From: Draconibacterium halophilum
Lineage (GTDB): Bacteria; Bacteroidota; Bacteroidia; Bacteroidales; Prolixibacteraceae
DNA length: 64,000 nt
Assembly: GCF_010448835.1 (NCBI RefSeq)
Contig: NZ_CP048409.1
Coordinates: forward strand, 3,947,501-4,011,500
Reading direction: 5' to 3'
Part shown: piece by piece, positions 47,161-56,602 of the stretch
Numbering within the stretch: the first letter of the stretch is position 1
Layout of the letters: each line of letters begins with the position of its first letter
The notes under the pieces: generated by a model
The model's input: only the letters and a program-made list of their open reading frames with translations
What the model was told of the DNA's origin: nothing
The model's database searches: none
Position numbers and translations under genes: made by a program

Positions 47161-48882
47161 TTACCAACCATGATTTTGCTTGTACAAACCTTTACTAAAA
47201 TCAATTTGATTCTGAGGAATGGCAAAATACTCATGCTTCCCTTCTGTAAACTGCCCATCTTTCAGGTATTCCCTTTTGGTTTTTTCTTCAGCAAAATAGT
47301 TGTTGATATAATCTCCGGCTATTCCCCATCTTACCAAGTCAAAGAAACGAATTCCCTCCATGGCAAACTCAAGCCTTCTTTCCCAACGCAAAGCCTGACG
47401 CGCAAATTCCTGAGTCCAGTCACAATTGTCTCCAGGTTTGTAGATATCCATTCTGTAGTTTGAATTTGGCGTGCCATCGTTCATTTTCAACATGCCTGTG
47501 CTATTGTTTGCACGTTGCCGAATCTCATTGATAATTGGCAGTGCTTCATCCTGGCGTCCTAATTCAATTAATGCTTCAGCTTTCCATAATAATACATCGG
47601 CAAAACGGATAATGTCGGTGTTTTTCGAGCTTGCCATAAAAGGTGGCACTTTTTGAAAGCAAGCACAGTTAGGTGACTGATTTTCTTTAAGAGAAGAGAA
47701 ATGTCCGTAAATTTGGGTTGCCCGGGCCCAATCTTTCTGATAGATAAAATTGGGATCGTATTTCCAGGGATGCCCAGGAATAGCAACGGTATGATCTAAT
47801 CGCACATCAAAAGAATTGTTGTAGAAATCAGCGCCTTCAAGTACATCCGAGTCGTTAAAAGTATCGAACTGAGGCAATCCTTTTTCGTCGGTTTTAAATG
47901 AATTTACAAGGTTCTGTGTCGGAATATGAAACCAGCAACAGCCGTACTCAGGATTCATTGGATAGTTCAGCATGTTTCCCCAATCCAGACGCCCCTTTGG
48001 CGTACCGTCGTCAACCGATCGTTGAATAGAAAAAACAGATTCGGTACTACCATCGTCGTGGCTCCAAAGAAAGTTATAGCCAAAATCCGTAAACAACGAG
48101 TATTGAGCTGAAACTTCATCAACAAGGCTAACAACCTCCTGCAATTTTGATGAATTGATCCCCGTAACCGAGTTGTCATCACCCTGTTCGTAAGCCTGGT
48201 AAAGTTTTGTTTTTGCCAAATATGCTTTGGCTGCATAGGTATTTGGCCTCCCCTTGTCGCTTTGTGTTTCAGGAAGATTACTGGCCGCAAACGCAAATTC
48301 GGCAGCAATTTTATCCCACAGTTCCTGGTCAGTAAATTCACGATTCGATACTTCGCCATAAGCTTCGCCAACCACTGTTTCATCAATCCACGGAATGTAT
48401 TTAAACATAGTTTTCAAAATGAAATAATGATGCGCCCTGAGAAAACGCATTTCTGCCTCACGTTCTGTTTTCTCCGGATATTCTTCAACAGAAAGCTGGT
48501 TGATAACTTTAAGTGCTTCGTTCGCACGTCCAACACCCACGTATAATCTGTACCATTTCTGGTCAACAAGAGGATTATCGGTAGTGTTGAAAGCAAAAAG
48601 TTCCATAAAATTGAATTCCCAGATATCGCCGGTACCTCCACCGCCTTTGTAAGAATCTCCACTGGTATTGTCGGCATAAGGCCAAAGCGAGTTTGGTGCG
48701 GTGTAATGGTCATTACCAAGCTCAGCATAAGTTGCTATAACCATCCCTTCCGCATTTTCGGGGGTTAAAAGCTGGTCGTTACTGATGATGCTCTTTGGAG
48801 TCATCTCCAGAAAGGAATCTGAACAGGAAATTAAAAATCCTGTTGCAATGATTGCTATTAGAATTATTGTTTTATTCTTCAT
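47161..48882 (-). CDS. SusD-family lipoprotein (PUL B, fructan)
   Basis: The 573-residue lipoprotein (lipobox GFLISC) shows SusD features: FLEMTPKSIISNDQLLTPENAEG at the N-terminus, AEMRFLRAHHYFILKTMFKYIPW, and near the end RRLEFAMEGIRFFDLVRWG and YFAIPQNQIDFSKG. It would bind fructan oligosaccharides and hand them to the SusC barrel encoded 12 bases upstream. Confidence 0.93.
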   Translation of the reverse strand: MKNKTIILIAIIATGFLISCSDSFLEMTPKSIISNDQLLTPENAEGMVIATYAELGNDHYTAPNSLWPYADNTSGDSYKGGGGTGDIWEFNFMELFAFNTTDNPLVDQKWYRLYVGVGRANEALKVINQLSVEEYPEKTEREAEMRFLRAHHYFILKTMFKYIPWIDETVVGEAYGEVSNREFTDQELWDKIAAEFAFAASNLPETQSDKGRPNTYAAKAYLAKTKLYQAYEQGDDNSVTGINSSKLQEVVSLVDEVSAQYSLFTDFGYNFLWSHDDGSTESVFSIQRSVDDGTPKGRLDWGNMLNYPMNPEYGCCWFHIPTQNLVNSFKTDEKGLPQFDTFNDSDVLEGADFYNNSFDVRLDHTVAIPGHPWKYDPNFIYQKDWARATQIYGHFSSLKENQSPNCACFQKVPPFMASSKNTDIIRFADVLLWKAEALIELGRQDEALPIINEIRQRANNSTGMLKMNDGTPNSNYRMDIYKPGDNCDWTQEFARQALRWERRLEFAMEGIRFFDLVRWGIAGDYINNYFAEEKTKREYLKDGQFTEGKHEYFAIPQNQIDFSKGLYKQNHGW

Positions 48883-48894
48883 AATTGTCCGTTT

Positions 48895-51800
48895 TTAAAA
48901 AGTTAGATTAACACCAATGGTATAACTTGCCGGGATTGGGTAGGCAAATCCGGGTGATTCAGGATCTACACCTGTAAACTGGTCGCTACCTTTTGAATCC
49001 TTTATCGTGAAAAGGTTTTGTCCTTGCAGGTAAATCCGTGCTGATGACAGTTTGGCTTTATTAACCAGATTTTTGGGGAGATTATAACCCAACTGCAAAT
49101 TTCTCAATTTCAGGTACGAACCGTTTTCGATGAAATAGGTTGACCCCCGGTTTTCGTTGTTAGTATCGGTCAGAGTCAACATTGGAATAGTAGAACCAGT
49201 ATTGTTTGGAGTCCAGGCATCCAGAGTTCTTGATCCAAAGTTTGTTCCCTGCCAGATAGATGTGAAATCGGTGAGGTGTTTAAATTCGTTGTAGACATCG
49301 GCACCATAAATTCCCTGAAAGAATATATTTAAATCGAAATTTTTATAGGAAAAACTGGCGTTCAATCCGTATTCAAAATCAGGATTGGGATCTCCAATCC
49401 ATGTCCTGTCCAATGCATCAACAACACCATCCGGTTGATAAACGAAATTACCGTCTGCATCCAATCCTCCAATATCTTTATAACGAATCCGACCAACTCC
49501 TTTGCCGGTTTGTTCAGCATGGTCATCCACTTCTCCCTGGTTCTGGAATATTCCATCCGAGATATAACCAAAATGAACCAAATCAGAATGTCCTATTACG
49601 GTTTTGTCCGTTCCTGGGTCCCCAGGGTATCCGGTAAGAACTTCATCGGGCAGATAGGTTACTTCTCGTTTATACGACGATACATTTGCAGATAAATCCA
49701 TACTAAGTCCACTTGCAAAATCTTTTCTGTAACCTAATACTACTTCCCATCCTTTGTTTTCAAGTGTTGCTCCGTTTACCCATTGGTTTCCACCTTCACC
49801 TTTAACTGCGAGATAGGGAGGTTCAATTAAAATATCCTTTGTTTCCTTAAAGAAATAATCGATACTTCCGTAAATGGCCTGATCGAAGAAACCAAAATCG
49901 ATACCAAGGTTAGTTTGATTGGCTTCTTCCCATTTGAGCAGTGGATTACCCTCACGGATTTTTCTGAATCCGGAAGGTAGCGTACCAGTATCCATTCCCT
50001 TAATATCATAAGCTGATCCAGAATCAAAAACCCATGTAGGATCAACGCCATAATCCGTACGATAAATTGAATAAATGGCTTCGTTACTAATTTGCTGGTT
50101 ACCGGTAATACCCCAGCCGGCTCTTAGTTTCAGATTAGAAACAGATGAAACAGACTCCATAAAGTTTTCTTCACTGATTCTCCATCCTAAAGAAAAGGCC
50201 GGGAAGATTCCGTACAAATTATCTTTACCAAAACGTGATGAACCATCGCGGCGTAGTGTTGCTGAAAACAAATATTTTGAATCATATACATAGTTAGCTT
50301 TCGCGAAAACAGAAAATAGTGAGTTACCTGAACCACCTCCTCCGTTTAATACTTTTTCCGTTCCGGCATCGAGGTACATATAATCAGGGTCTTCAAGAAC
50401 GAAACCTTCGCGGCTTGCCCAGAACCATTCATCTTCGTATTTAATGGCTTCAGTACCTGCAACCACATCGAGGTTGTGTTTTTCTTTTTCGAACTTGTAG
50501 TTTAAAGTATTGGTCCAGGTCCACGATAAGTTGTGCGACTGTGAAGTGGTTGTACGGTTAATGTCGCTAATCAAAAATCCCGACTCATAACTATAATCCA
50601 TTCTACGCCTGTAAGTTTGGGTGTAATCCACACCATAACTGGTTCTAAAATGCAGACCTTTTATTAGTTCGAGTTCGGCATAAATATTTCCGAAAACTCG
50701 CGATGATTTTCCTTTGTTTTGTGTGTTCTGCTCGATTAAACGAACCGGATTGTGCCGGTCTGTCATACCCGGTGCGGGGCCACCCCAGCCACCATCAACA
50801 GAATGTACCGGAACTACGGGCTGTTGCACCAGCGCCAGGTACATTACATCGCCGGTAGGGATTTCAGCATTGTATATTTTTGAAACATTCAGGTTTTCAC
50901 CCACTTTTAGTTTACCATCCCAAAAGTTATAATCGGAATTTATACGTGCGGTAATTTTATTCGAGTTAGTTTCTTTGATAATTCCATCGTGGTTGTAATA
51001 ATTCAAAGAAATAAGTGAACTTCCTCTTTCATTTCCGTTAGAGATTGTAAGGTTATACGATTGAATGAGTGAAGCCTGAGAAATCTCGTCGTACCAGCGT
51101 GTGTCAGCCGGACGCATGGTTTGCGCAGGATCGATATATTCAGGTAATAAAATCCTGTCGAGCACTGCATTGTCGCCATCCATATGCCAGTCGTATTTAT
51201 AAATACTTGAAGTTGGTGTCAATCCGTCGTTGATTGCAGCCTGCCAATTTACATATCCCCGGTCATAGGTATTTAGTACATCGAGTTCTGAATTATATTG
51301 CTGAATAGTGGCATAAGAGCTGAACTCAACCTTGGTAACTCCTTCTTTACCTTTTTTAGTTGTTATAAGAATTACACCGTTGTTTGCCCGCGCACCATAA
51401 ATGCTGGCAGCCGATGCATCTTTTAATACCTGCATCGATTCAATGTCGTTGGGATTGAGTTGTTCAATACCTCCTGTTGTCGGTACACCATCAATAATAT
51501 ACAAAGGATCGTTACTTCCTCCGCCCATGGTACTCCCACCCCGGATTCGAACAGTAGCGAATGACCCCGGATTTCCGTCGGTAGTTACATAAAGCCCGGC
51601 AACACGGCCCTGCAATGCTTTAATTGCATTTCCTGTTGGCGTTTCCTTTACTTCATCCATTTCAACTACGCTGATAGCACCTGTTAAATCGGCTTTTTTC
51701 TGCGTTTGATAACCGGTTACAACAATCTGTTCTAAGCCAATAGCTTCTTCATTCAACTGTACATTAATTGTTGTTTGGTTGCCTACAGCAATTTCCTGTT

Positions 51801-52056
51801 TAAGCATACCCACAAAACTGAATACGAGTGTTGCATCTGCTGATACTGAGATGGTATAATCCCCGTCAATACCAGTAATTGTTCCATTCGTTGTTCCTTT
51901 TTCAACAATAGTTACGCCGGGCAAACTTTCTCCTTTAGAGTCGGTCACTTTCCCGGTTACAGTGGTCTGTTGTGCAAACGACACTGTAGCAAACAAACTG
52001 AAAAGAATTATTAAAATTCCTTTAGCCGTTTTTTCAAATTTGATTCGTTTCCTCAT
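48895..52056 (-). CDS. SusC-family TonB-dependent transporter (PUL B, fructan)
   Basis: The 1053-residue protein has a signal peptide (to about SFAQQ), the carboxypeptidase-like domain (VTGKVTDSKGESLPGVTI), a plug with IIDGVPTTGGIEQLNPNDIES and a barrel ending in GVNLTF. Unlike the PUL A SusC it has no STN domain, in line with control by the hybrid sensor rather than an ECF sigma factor. It imports fructan fragments. It follows the kinase gene by 43 bases. Confidence 0.93.
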   Translation of the reverse strand: MRKRIKFEKTAKGILIILFSLFATVSFAQQTTVTGKVTDSKGESLPGVTIVEKGTTNGTITGIDGDYTISVSADATLVFSFVGMLKQEIAVGNQTTINVQLNEEAIGLEQIVVTGYQTQKKADLTGAISVVEMDEVKETPTGNAIKALQGRVAGLYVTTDGNPGSFATVRIRGGSTMGGGSNDPLYIIDGVPTTGGIEQLNPNDIESMQVLKDASAASIYGARANNGVILITTKKGKEGVTKVEFSSYATIQQYNSELDVLNTYDRGYVNWQAAINDGLTPTSSIYKYDWHMDGDNAVLDRILLPEYIDPAQTMRPADTRWYDEISQASLIQSYNLTISNGNERGSSLISLNYYNHDGIIKETNSNKITARINSDYNFWDGKLKVGENLNVSKIYNAEIPTGDVMYLALVQQPVVPVHSVDGGWGGPAPGMTDRHNPVRLIEQNTQNKGKSSRVFGNIYAELELIKGLHFRTSYGVDYTQTYRRRMDYSYESGFLISDINRTTTSQSHNLSWTWTNTLNYKFEKEKHNLDVVAGTEAIKYEDEWFWASREGFVLEDPDYMYLDAGTEKVLNGGGGSGNSLFSVFAKANYVYDSKYLFSATLRRDGSSRFGKDNLYGIFPAFSLGWRISEENFMESVSSVSNLKLRAGWGITGNQQISNEAIYSIYRTDYGVDPTWVFDSGSAYDIKGMDTGTLPSGFRKIREGNPLLKWEEANQTNLGIDFGFFDQAIYGSIDYFFKETKDILIEPPYLAVKGEGGNQWVNGATLENKGWEVVLGYRKDFASGLSMDLSANVSSYKREVTYLPDEVLTGYPGDPGTDKTVIGHSDLVHFGYISDGIFQNQGEVDDHAEQTGKGVGRIRYKDIGGLDADGNFVYQPDGVVDALDRTWIGDPNPDFEYGLNASFSYKNFDLNIFFQGIYGADVYNEFKHLTDFTSIWQGTNFGSRTLDAWTPNNTGSTIPMLTLTDTNNENRGSTYFIENGSYLKLRNLQLGYNLPKNLVNKAKLSSARIYLQGQNLFTIKDSKGSDQFTGVDPESPGFAYPIPASYTIGVNLTF

Positions 52057-52099
52057 AATTAGTTAAGATTATTTTTATTGTCTAAAAATTGTTACTTGT

Positions 52100-53002
52100 T
52101 TAAACTGAAATACCTGATAATATTGAATTGATTTCATTCATATCGTAGCTTGGAGTAGCTCCTGATTTTGATGCCACAAAGGCTCCTGTAGCACATGCAT
52201 AAGCCAATGCATCTTCTAACGATTTATTGTTAATTAATGATGCAACCAAACCTGCTAAAAATGCATCTCCGGCACCAACAGTATCAACAGCATTTACTTT
52301 GAAACCTCGATGCTCATAAAACTCACCATCCGCATATAGCATGGCTCCATTTTCTCCTTTTGTAATACAGACCATTTGTAGATTATATTGGTTGGCAAAC
52401 CATTTTACCAAGCTCTTTTCGTCGTATTTGTGTTTATTGTACCAGTTGGCAAAAACAACCAGTTCATCATCGTTGAGTTTTGCAATATTTGATTTCTTCA
52501 ATAACTCTTCAATCACAAATTGCGAATCATATGGTTTTCTAAAATTGACATCAACAAGCTTTATCCCATCATAATCAATCAAATACATAATAGATTCACG
52601 AGAAATCGGATTTCGGGAAGCCAGTGTACCATAAATTAGCAGCCCGGCACTTTTTGCCCTATCCATTAGATCATCCGTTAGTCGAATACTGTCCCATGCC
52701 ACTGGTTCACATATTTCGTAGGTTGCATTATTATTTTCATCAAGGTGAACAAGAACTTCACTTGTTGGTAGATATCCATCTTCCTGGATTAACGAAGTTC
52801 CAAGCCCAGATTCATTCAAAAAAGCTTTCAATTCCTTTCCTTCATTATCATTCCCTATACTGCTTGCAATGGCAACATCCATTCCGATAGCATTCAGGTG
52901 AAGTGCGACGTTCATTGGAGCCCCGCCGGGTTTTGCTCCTGAAGGCAACTTGTCCCAAAGCACTTCACCAATACACAATATTTCTTTGTTTTTAATTTTC
53001 AT
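52100..53002 (-). CDS. PfkB-family fructokinase
   Basis: The 300-residue cytoplasmic sugar kinase has the PfkB signs: GEVLWDKLPSGAKPGGAPMNVALHL at the N-terminus (substrate binding) and DTVGAGDAFLAGLVA at about 233-247 (catalytic Asp in the anion hole). It should convert fructose to fructose 6-phosphate for glycolysis. Its place right after the importer and before SusC matches BT1757 in the levan PUL of B. thetaiotaomicron, which supports fructose over other sugars. Confidence 0.9.
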   Translation of the reverse strand: MKIKNKEILCIGEVLWDKLPSGAKPGGAPMNVALHLNAIGMDVAIASSIGNDNEGKELKAFLNESGLGTSLIQEDGYLPTSEVLVHLDENNNATYEICEPVAWDSIRLTDDLMDRAKSAGLLIYGTLASRNPISRESIMYLIDYDGIKLVDVNFRKPYDSQFVIEELLKKSNIAKLNDDELVVFANWYNKHKYDEKSLVKWFANQYNLQMVCITKGENGAMLYADGEFYEHRGFKVNAVDTVGAGDAFLAGLVASLINNKSLEDALAYACATGAFVASKSGATPSYDMNEINSILSGISV

Positions 53003-53034
53003 GATTAGTTTCTTTTGAAATTAAATTATGGGTA

Positions 53035-54378
53035 TTATTTTCTTTTCATTTTCATTTCAAGCTGAATTTCCTCCAGTGATTTCCCCTTGGTTTCGGGAAG
53101 AACTTTCCATGCAAAAAAGAAATGAAATACCATCATGATCGCGAAAAAACCAAAGGAGACTCCTCCGCCTACGGCATTGTTTAAAACTGGAAATCCCCAG
53201 ATAAGCGCTGCTGCAAAAATCCAGTGGGTAAAACTTCCGAGAGCCTGTCCCTGCGAACGTACTTTGTTGGGAAATATTTCTGAAATAACTACCCAAAGAA
53301 CAGCTCCTTGCGAGAACGCAAAAAACGCGATAAAGCCCATCAGGTAAATCATTACCCCGTAGCCACCAAGGTCAGAGTAATTTTCGGTAAAGAAGGATTT
53401 TGAAAGCATTCCGAGAAAAAATACCATCCCAACTGATCCAACCATTAATAAGGTACGGCGTCCGTACCTGTCAATAAGAAACAGAGCAATAAAAGTAAAA
53501 AGTAGGTTAGTAGCGCCTACCGAAATAGATTGAAGTAAAGATATATCGTTTTCGAACCCTGCCATTTCGAAAACACGCGGAGCATAAATCATTATAGCAT
53601 TAATGCCAGCTAATTGGTTGAAAGCTGCAATGAGAATCGCAATCATCACCGGAAAACGATTTTCTTTTACAAACAGTCTACCATGACCAACAGCTTCTTC
53701 CTGCTCAACTGAATTTTTTACAATCCGTACTTCCTCTTCCGGGTATTCTGCTTTAATACGTTGAAAAACCGCAACAGCGTCTTCGTTACGTCCCTGATTA
53801 ACCAGCCATCTCGGGCTTTCCGGAACCAGGTTTAGTAATAGAAAGAAAGAAAGAGCAGGTATTGCTTCCACACCGATCATCCAGCGCCAGGAATCAACGA
53901 CAATTGTTCTGGCTAAAAAGTAATTGACTGCGAACGCCAGGAAAATAGCTGTTACTACAAAAAACTGATTAAGTAATACCAAACGACCACGTTTTTTTGC
54001 TGGTGATATTTCCGCTATGAACATAGGAGTGACGACCGAAATACAACCTAGCATTATACCGGTAATCAACCTAAAAAATAGCAGCATCCCCCAGCCTATT
54101 GAAAAAGCACTTCCCAAAGCTGAAATAAAAAATATCCCGGATAACAGGATTAGTGATTTCTTTCTTCCAAATTTTTCGGCAGGTTTACCTATTATTAATG
54201 TACCGATTATGGTACCAACAATTGCGATGGCAATTGTAAATCCCAACCAAAAGCTATTTAAGTTATATAACTCTTCAAGTTGAGTAGTCGTTCCCGACAT
54301 CATGGCAATGTCGTAGCCAAAAAGAAATCCGCCTAAGGCAATTATTATCGCAACTGTTAATACGTTCTGCTGTTTCAT
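53035..54378 (-). CDS. MFS sugar importer, likely fructose
   Basis: The 447-residue inner-membrane protein is a sugar porter of the major facilitator superfamily with about 12 membrane helices. It has GFLFGYDIAMMSG in helix 1, EKFGRKKSL in the first loop, PESPRWLVNQGR in the middle and PETKGKSLEEIQ at the C-terminus. It is the first gene of the fructan operon and is followed by the fructokinase after 32 bases, so periplasmic fructose is the natural cargo. BT1758 holds the same place in B. thetaiotaomicron. Confidence 0.9.
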   Translation of the reverse strand: MKQQNVLTVAIIIALGGFLFGYDIAMMSGTTTQLEELYNLNSFWLGFTIAIAIVGTIIGTLIIGKPAEKFGRKKSLILLSGIFFISALGSAFSIGWGMLLFFRLITGIMLGCISVVTPMFIAEISPAKKRGRLVLLNQFFVVTAIFLAFAVNYFLARTIVVDSWRWMIGVEAIPALSFFLLLNLVPESPRWLVNQGRNEDAVAVFQRIKAEYPEEEVRIVKNSVEQEEAVGHGRLFVKENRFPVMIAILIAAFNQLAGINAIMIYAPRVFEMAGFENDISLLQSISVGATNLLFTFIALFLIDRYGRRTLLMVGSVGMVFFLGMLSKSFFTENYSDLGGYGVMIYLMGFIAFFAFSQGAVLWVVISEIFPNKVRSQGQALGSFTHWIFAAALIWGFPVLNNAVGGGVSFGFFAIMMVFHFFFAWKVLPETKGKSLEEIQLEMKMKRK

Positions 54379-54381
54379 TTC

Positions 54382-54413
54382 GATTCAGAATTATTGGTTT
54401 AAAACTCTGAATC
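54382..54413 (-). promoter_or_regulatory. inverted repeat in the fructan operon leader
   Basis: GATTCAGA (54382-54389) and TCTGAATC (54406-54413) are a perfect 8-base inverted repeat with a 16-base spacer, just upstream of the MFS ATG and touching the -7 box. It could be a 5' leader hairpin or a protein-binding site. Confidence 0.4.
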
Positions 54414-54420
54414 AAAAGTA
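54413..54420 (-). promoter_or_regulatory. -7 box of the fructan operon promoter
   Basis: The minus strand reads TACTTTTG, an exact TAnnTTTG element, placing the transcript start near 54406, about 28 bases before the MFS ATG. The -33 region is poor (no TTTG at the right distance), as expected for an activator-dependent promoter. Confidence 0.5.
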
Positions 54421-54470
54421 ATAGGGCTTCTATTTGAAAACTTTAATGAATGTTACAAATGCAGGTACCA

Positions 54471-54520
54471 ATGTTTCAATCCTCAAAACGCCATGCTCCT
54501 AATTAGAATTGCTGAAACAT
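54471..54520. promoter_or_regulatory. candidate regulator site: ATGTTTCA / TGAAACAT
   Basis: ATGTTTCA (54471-54478) and TGAAACAT (54513-54520) are perfect inverted copies about 50-100 bases upstream of the operon's -7 box, where the AraC domain of the hybrid sensor could bind. GAAACA occurs once more at 54535-54540. Binding is inference. Confidence 0.35.
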
Positions 54521-54793
54521 TTTTACAAAATTGCGAAACAAATGCACAAGTGGGTTCATGCTTCGTTCAAGTATAACAATAATATTAGCCTAATTAACAT
54601 TCAGAATAAGGAAACGTTTTTCAATTCTTCTTTCAGATACATTTTTTACATTTCTGCAACAATCCTATTTTTGATGTAATAAAAAGAACCTAGTCTTGAA
54701 ACATAACTACTACAGGTATTCAGCATCAATATTGAAAAATAATAACTTACTCTTTATTTTTGACTAAAAGAATCAACGAACATCCAAATACAA

Positions 54794-54824
54794 TTTGGAA
54801 CTTTTTTGTGTTTTTCTATATTTG
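54794..54824 (+). promoter_or_regulatory. canonical Bacteroidota promoter for the EamA gene
   Basis: TTTG (54794-54797), a 19-base spacer and TATATTTG (54817-54824) match the -33/-7 consensus exactly. Transcription should begin near 54831, leaving a leader of about 175 bases before the transporter's ATG. Confidence 0.75.
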
Positions 54825-54841
54825 CATAAATATTAAAGATT

Positions 54842-54880
54842 ATGAATAGAATTGGCTGTCTTCCCCCTCCCAGGGCTTAA
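54842..54880 (+). CDS. candidate leader peptide, 12 residues
   Basis: About ten bases after the predicted transcript start an ATG opens a 12-codon frame, MNRIGCLPPPRA, followed by TAA. The three consecutive prolines are a known ribosome-stalling motif that needs EF-P. The frame precedes a leader of about 125 bases before the EamA transporter gene. It could sense translation state or an amino acid and control the transporter by attenuation. No database match is claimed. Confidence 0.4.
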   Translation: MNRIGCLPPPRA

Positions 54881-55006
54881 TATTTCTTCAAAATTTCTGA
54901 GGAACATGAGAACCGGCAATGAGTCGGATGTAATTCTACGCCTCAAATTTTAATTAAATATTAGTTTAATCTCTTGTCTCGTGGCAAGAAAAGAAGTCAA
55001 TTATTC

Positions 55007-55891
55007 ATGAAAAAATCATATTTGTTATTACACTCTGCTGTAATATTTCTTGGATTTTCCGGAGTCTTCGGGAAGCTCATTTCACTGAATGAAGGTTTAA
55101 TAACTTGGTACAGAGTATTTTTCTCAGCCATCATTCTTTACATCGTTTTAAAACTGTTAAAAATAAGAAATACAATTTGTTTCAGAGAAAAAGTGAATAT
55201 TGCTAAAGTCGGAATTCTTATTACATTGTCTTGGGTGTTGTTTTTTGCGAGCATTAAATATTCCAACATCTCGATAGGAGTAATTTGTTATTGTATGGCA
55301 AGTTTCTTCACCGCAATCTTCGAACCATTGATCAACAAACGGAGATTCAGACCATCAGAATTTGTTTTAAGTGTAATCACTTTGTTAGGTATTAGTTTAA
55401 TCTTTCGTTTTGATAGTTCTTATCGCTTAGGCATTGTTCTAGGTGTAATTGCTCCGGCATTTGCATCACTATACACCGTCTACAATGAACGTTTGGTCAA
55501 AACCTACGATAGCAAACTAATTAATTACTACCAGATGCTTGGTGGAACATTTGGGCTGGGTATTTTTCTGCCTTTGTATTTACATTATTTCCCAACAGAA
55601 ACCATTATTCCTGGAATTCGTGATATATTTTACCTTCTATTATTAGCACTTTTCTGTACGGTGGGGGTTTATGTCTCATTAACCTCAATACTAAAAAGAC
55701 TCTCTGCTTTTACTGTAAATCTAAGCCTGAATCTAGAGCCAGTCTACGCAATCCTTATTGCGTTTCTGTTTTTTGGAGAATATAAGCAAATTAACTTTTC
55801 TTTTTATATCGGATTGTTTTTTGTTGTACTCTCTGTTGGATTACAAATACTAATTTCGCTACGTCAATCACGAAGAGTTGACATAATTTAA
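55007..55891 (+). CDS. EamA/DMT-family transporter
   Basis: I use the ATG at 55007 (MKKSYLLLHSAVIFLGFSGVFGKLI), which starts directly in the first membrane helix, rather than the TTG 33 bases upstream. The 294-residue protein has about ten hydrophobic helices in two EamA repeats (first about 5-130, second about 145-285; a LEPVYAILIAFLFFGE stretch ends the second). Such proteins export amino acids or other metabolites. The substrate is unknown. It is expressed alone, from a consensus promoter through a long leader with a small peptide frame, and ends in a strong terminator. Confidence 0.85.
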   Translation: MKKSYLLLHSAVIFLGFSGVFGKLISLNEGLITWYRVFFSAIILYIVLKLLKIRNTICFREKVNIAKVGILITLSWVLFFASIKYSNISIGVICYCMASFFTAIFEPLINKRRFRPSEFVLSVITLLGISLIFRFDSSYRLGIVLGVIAPAFASLYTVYNERLVKTYDSKLINYYQMLGGTFGLGIFLPLYLHYFPTETIIPGIRDIFYLLLLALFCTVGVYVSLTSILKRLSAFTVNLSLNLEPVYAILIAFLFFGEYKQINFSFYIGLFFVVLSVGLQILISLRQSRRVDII

Positions 55892-55892
55892 A

Positions 55893-55926
55893 AGGAATGG
55901 TACAAGCTCACTCTTGTACCATTCCT
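55893..55926 (+). terminator. terminator after the EamA gene
   Basis: AGGAATGGTACAAG (55893-55906) and CTTGTACCATTCCT (55913-55926) form a perfect 14-bp stem with a 6-base loop, followed by ATTTT. It begins two bases past the transporter's stop. Confidence 0.85.
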
Positions 55927-56602
55927 ATTTTAACGAAACAACATTTTTACTCCGTGTGATAATTTATGTTTCAACTGTTATTCAAGCACATACAGTCTTT
56001 CGCACCACATTTTAGGATGTAATGATGGATTCAAATTATTTATATTTCAAAGGAAGGAACCCAAACTGGAAAGAATAATCAGCTCCCCTACTACCATGCC
56101 CTTGCGATTAACCGTATAGATTTGTGTTTTTGACTGGATAAGTTTACTTCCAGTTTATTAATGATTGTATTGTATGTTTAGCTTTCAGCGCAAATTTCGT
56201 TTCCCAAAGGAAAAGAGGCGGGTAAATAATCTGAATTCATTTCATTGCTACTCACAAATAGTTAAAACTATAATTAGAACAAGTATAACATCAAACAAGG
56301 GAAACTATAATTCAATAATTATTCGTTTTTTGTATCTTTGATACGTAAATTAGTATTGTTGAAACTCAAGAGAGACTTTACCGAGAACTAAATTTTTCTA
56401 TTTCTTTAACAAACTGATTTTAAGCACATAAGAAAACACAAAATCGTCTTATTCTGGGCATCTTTCAATAGTCAAAAAAAATACTTTCCGAACTATATTT
56501 CATGCAAACCATTAGTAATTCTCAACACTATATAACAATTCAAAATATTTAAACTCAAATTAAAAGAGACGATACCGAGAACAATAAACTAGGATTCACT
56601 AT
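55927..56602. other. gene-free stretch 3' of the integrase
   Basis: About 675 AT-rich bases hold no frame I can support. The only structure seen is the direct repeat at 56371-56388 and 56565-56582. The stretch lies on the element side of the integrase. Confidence 0.4.
56371..56582. repeat. direct repeat AGAGACnnTACCGAGAAC, two copies
   Basis: The 18-base unit occurs at 56371-56388 and 56565-56582 with 16 identical positions, and both copies are preceded by AAACTCAA (at 56362 and 56551). The second copy ends 20 bases before the integrase stop. The AGAGAC core recurs on the other side of the integrase, so these may be recombinase arm sites. Confidence 0.55.
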
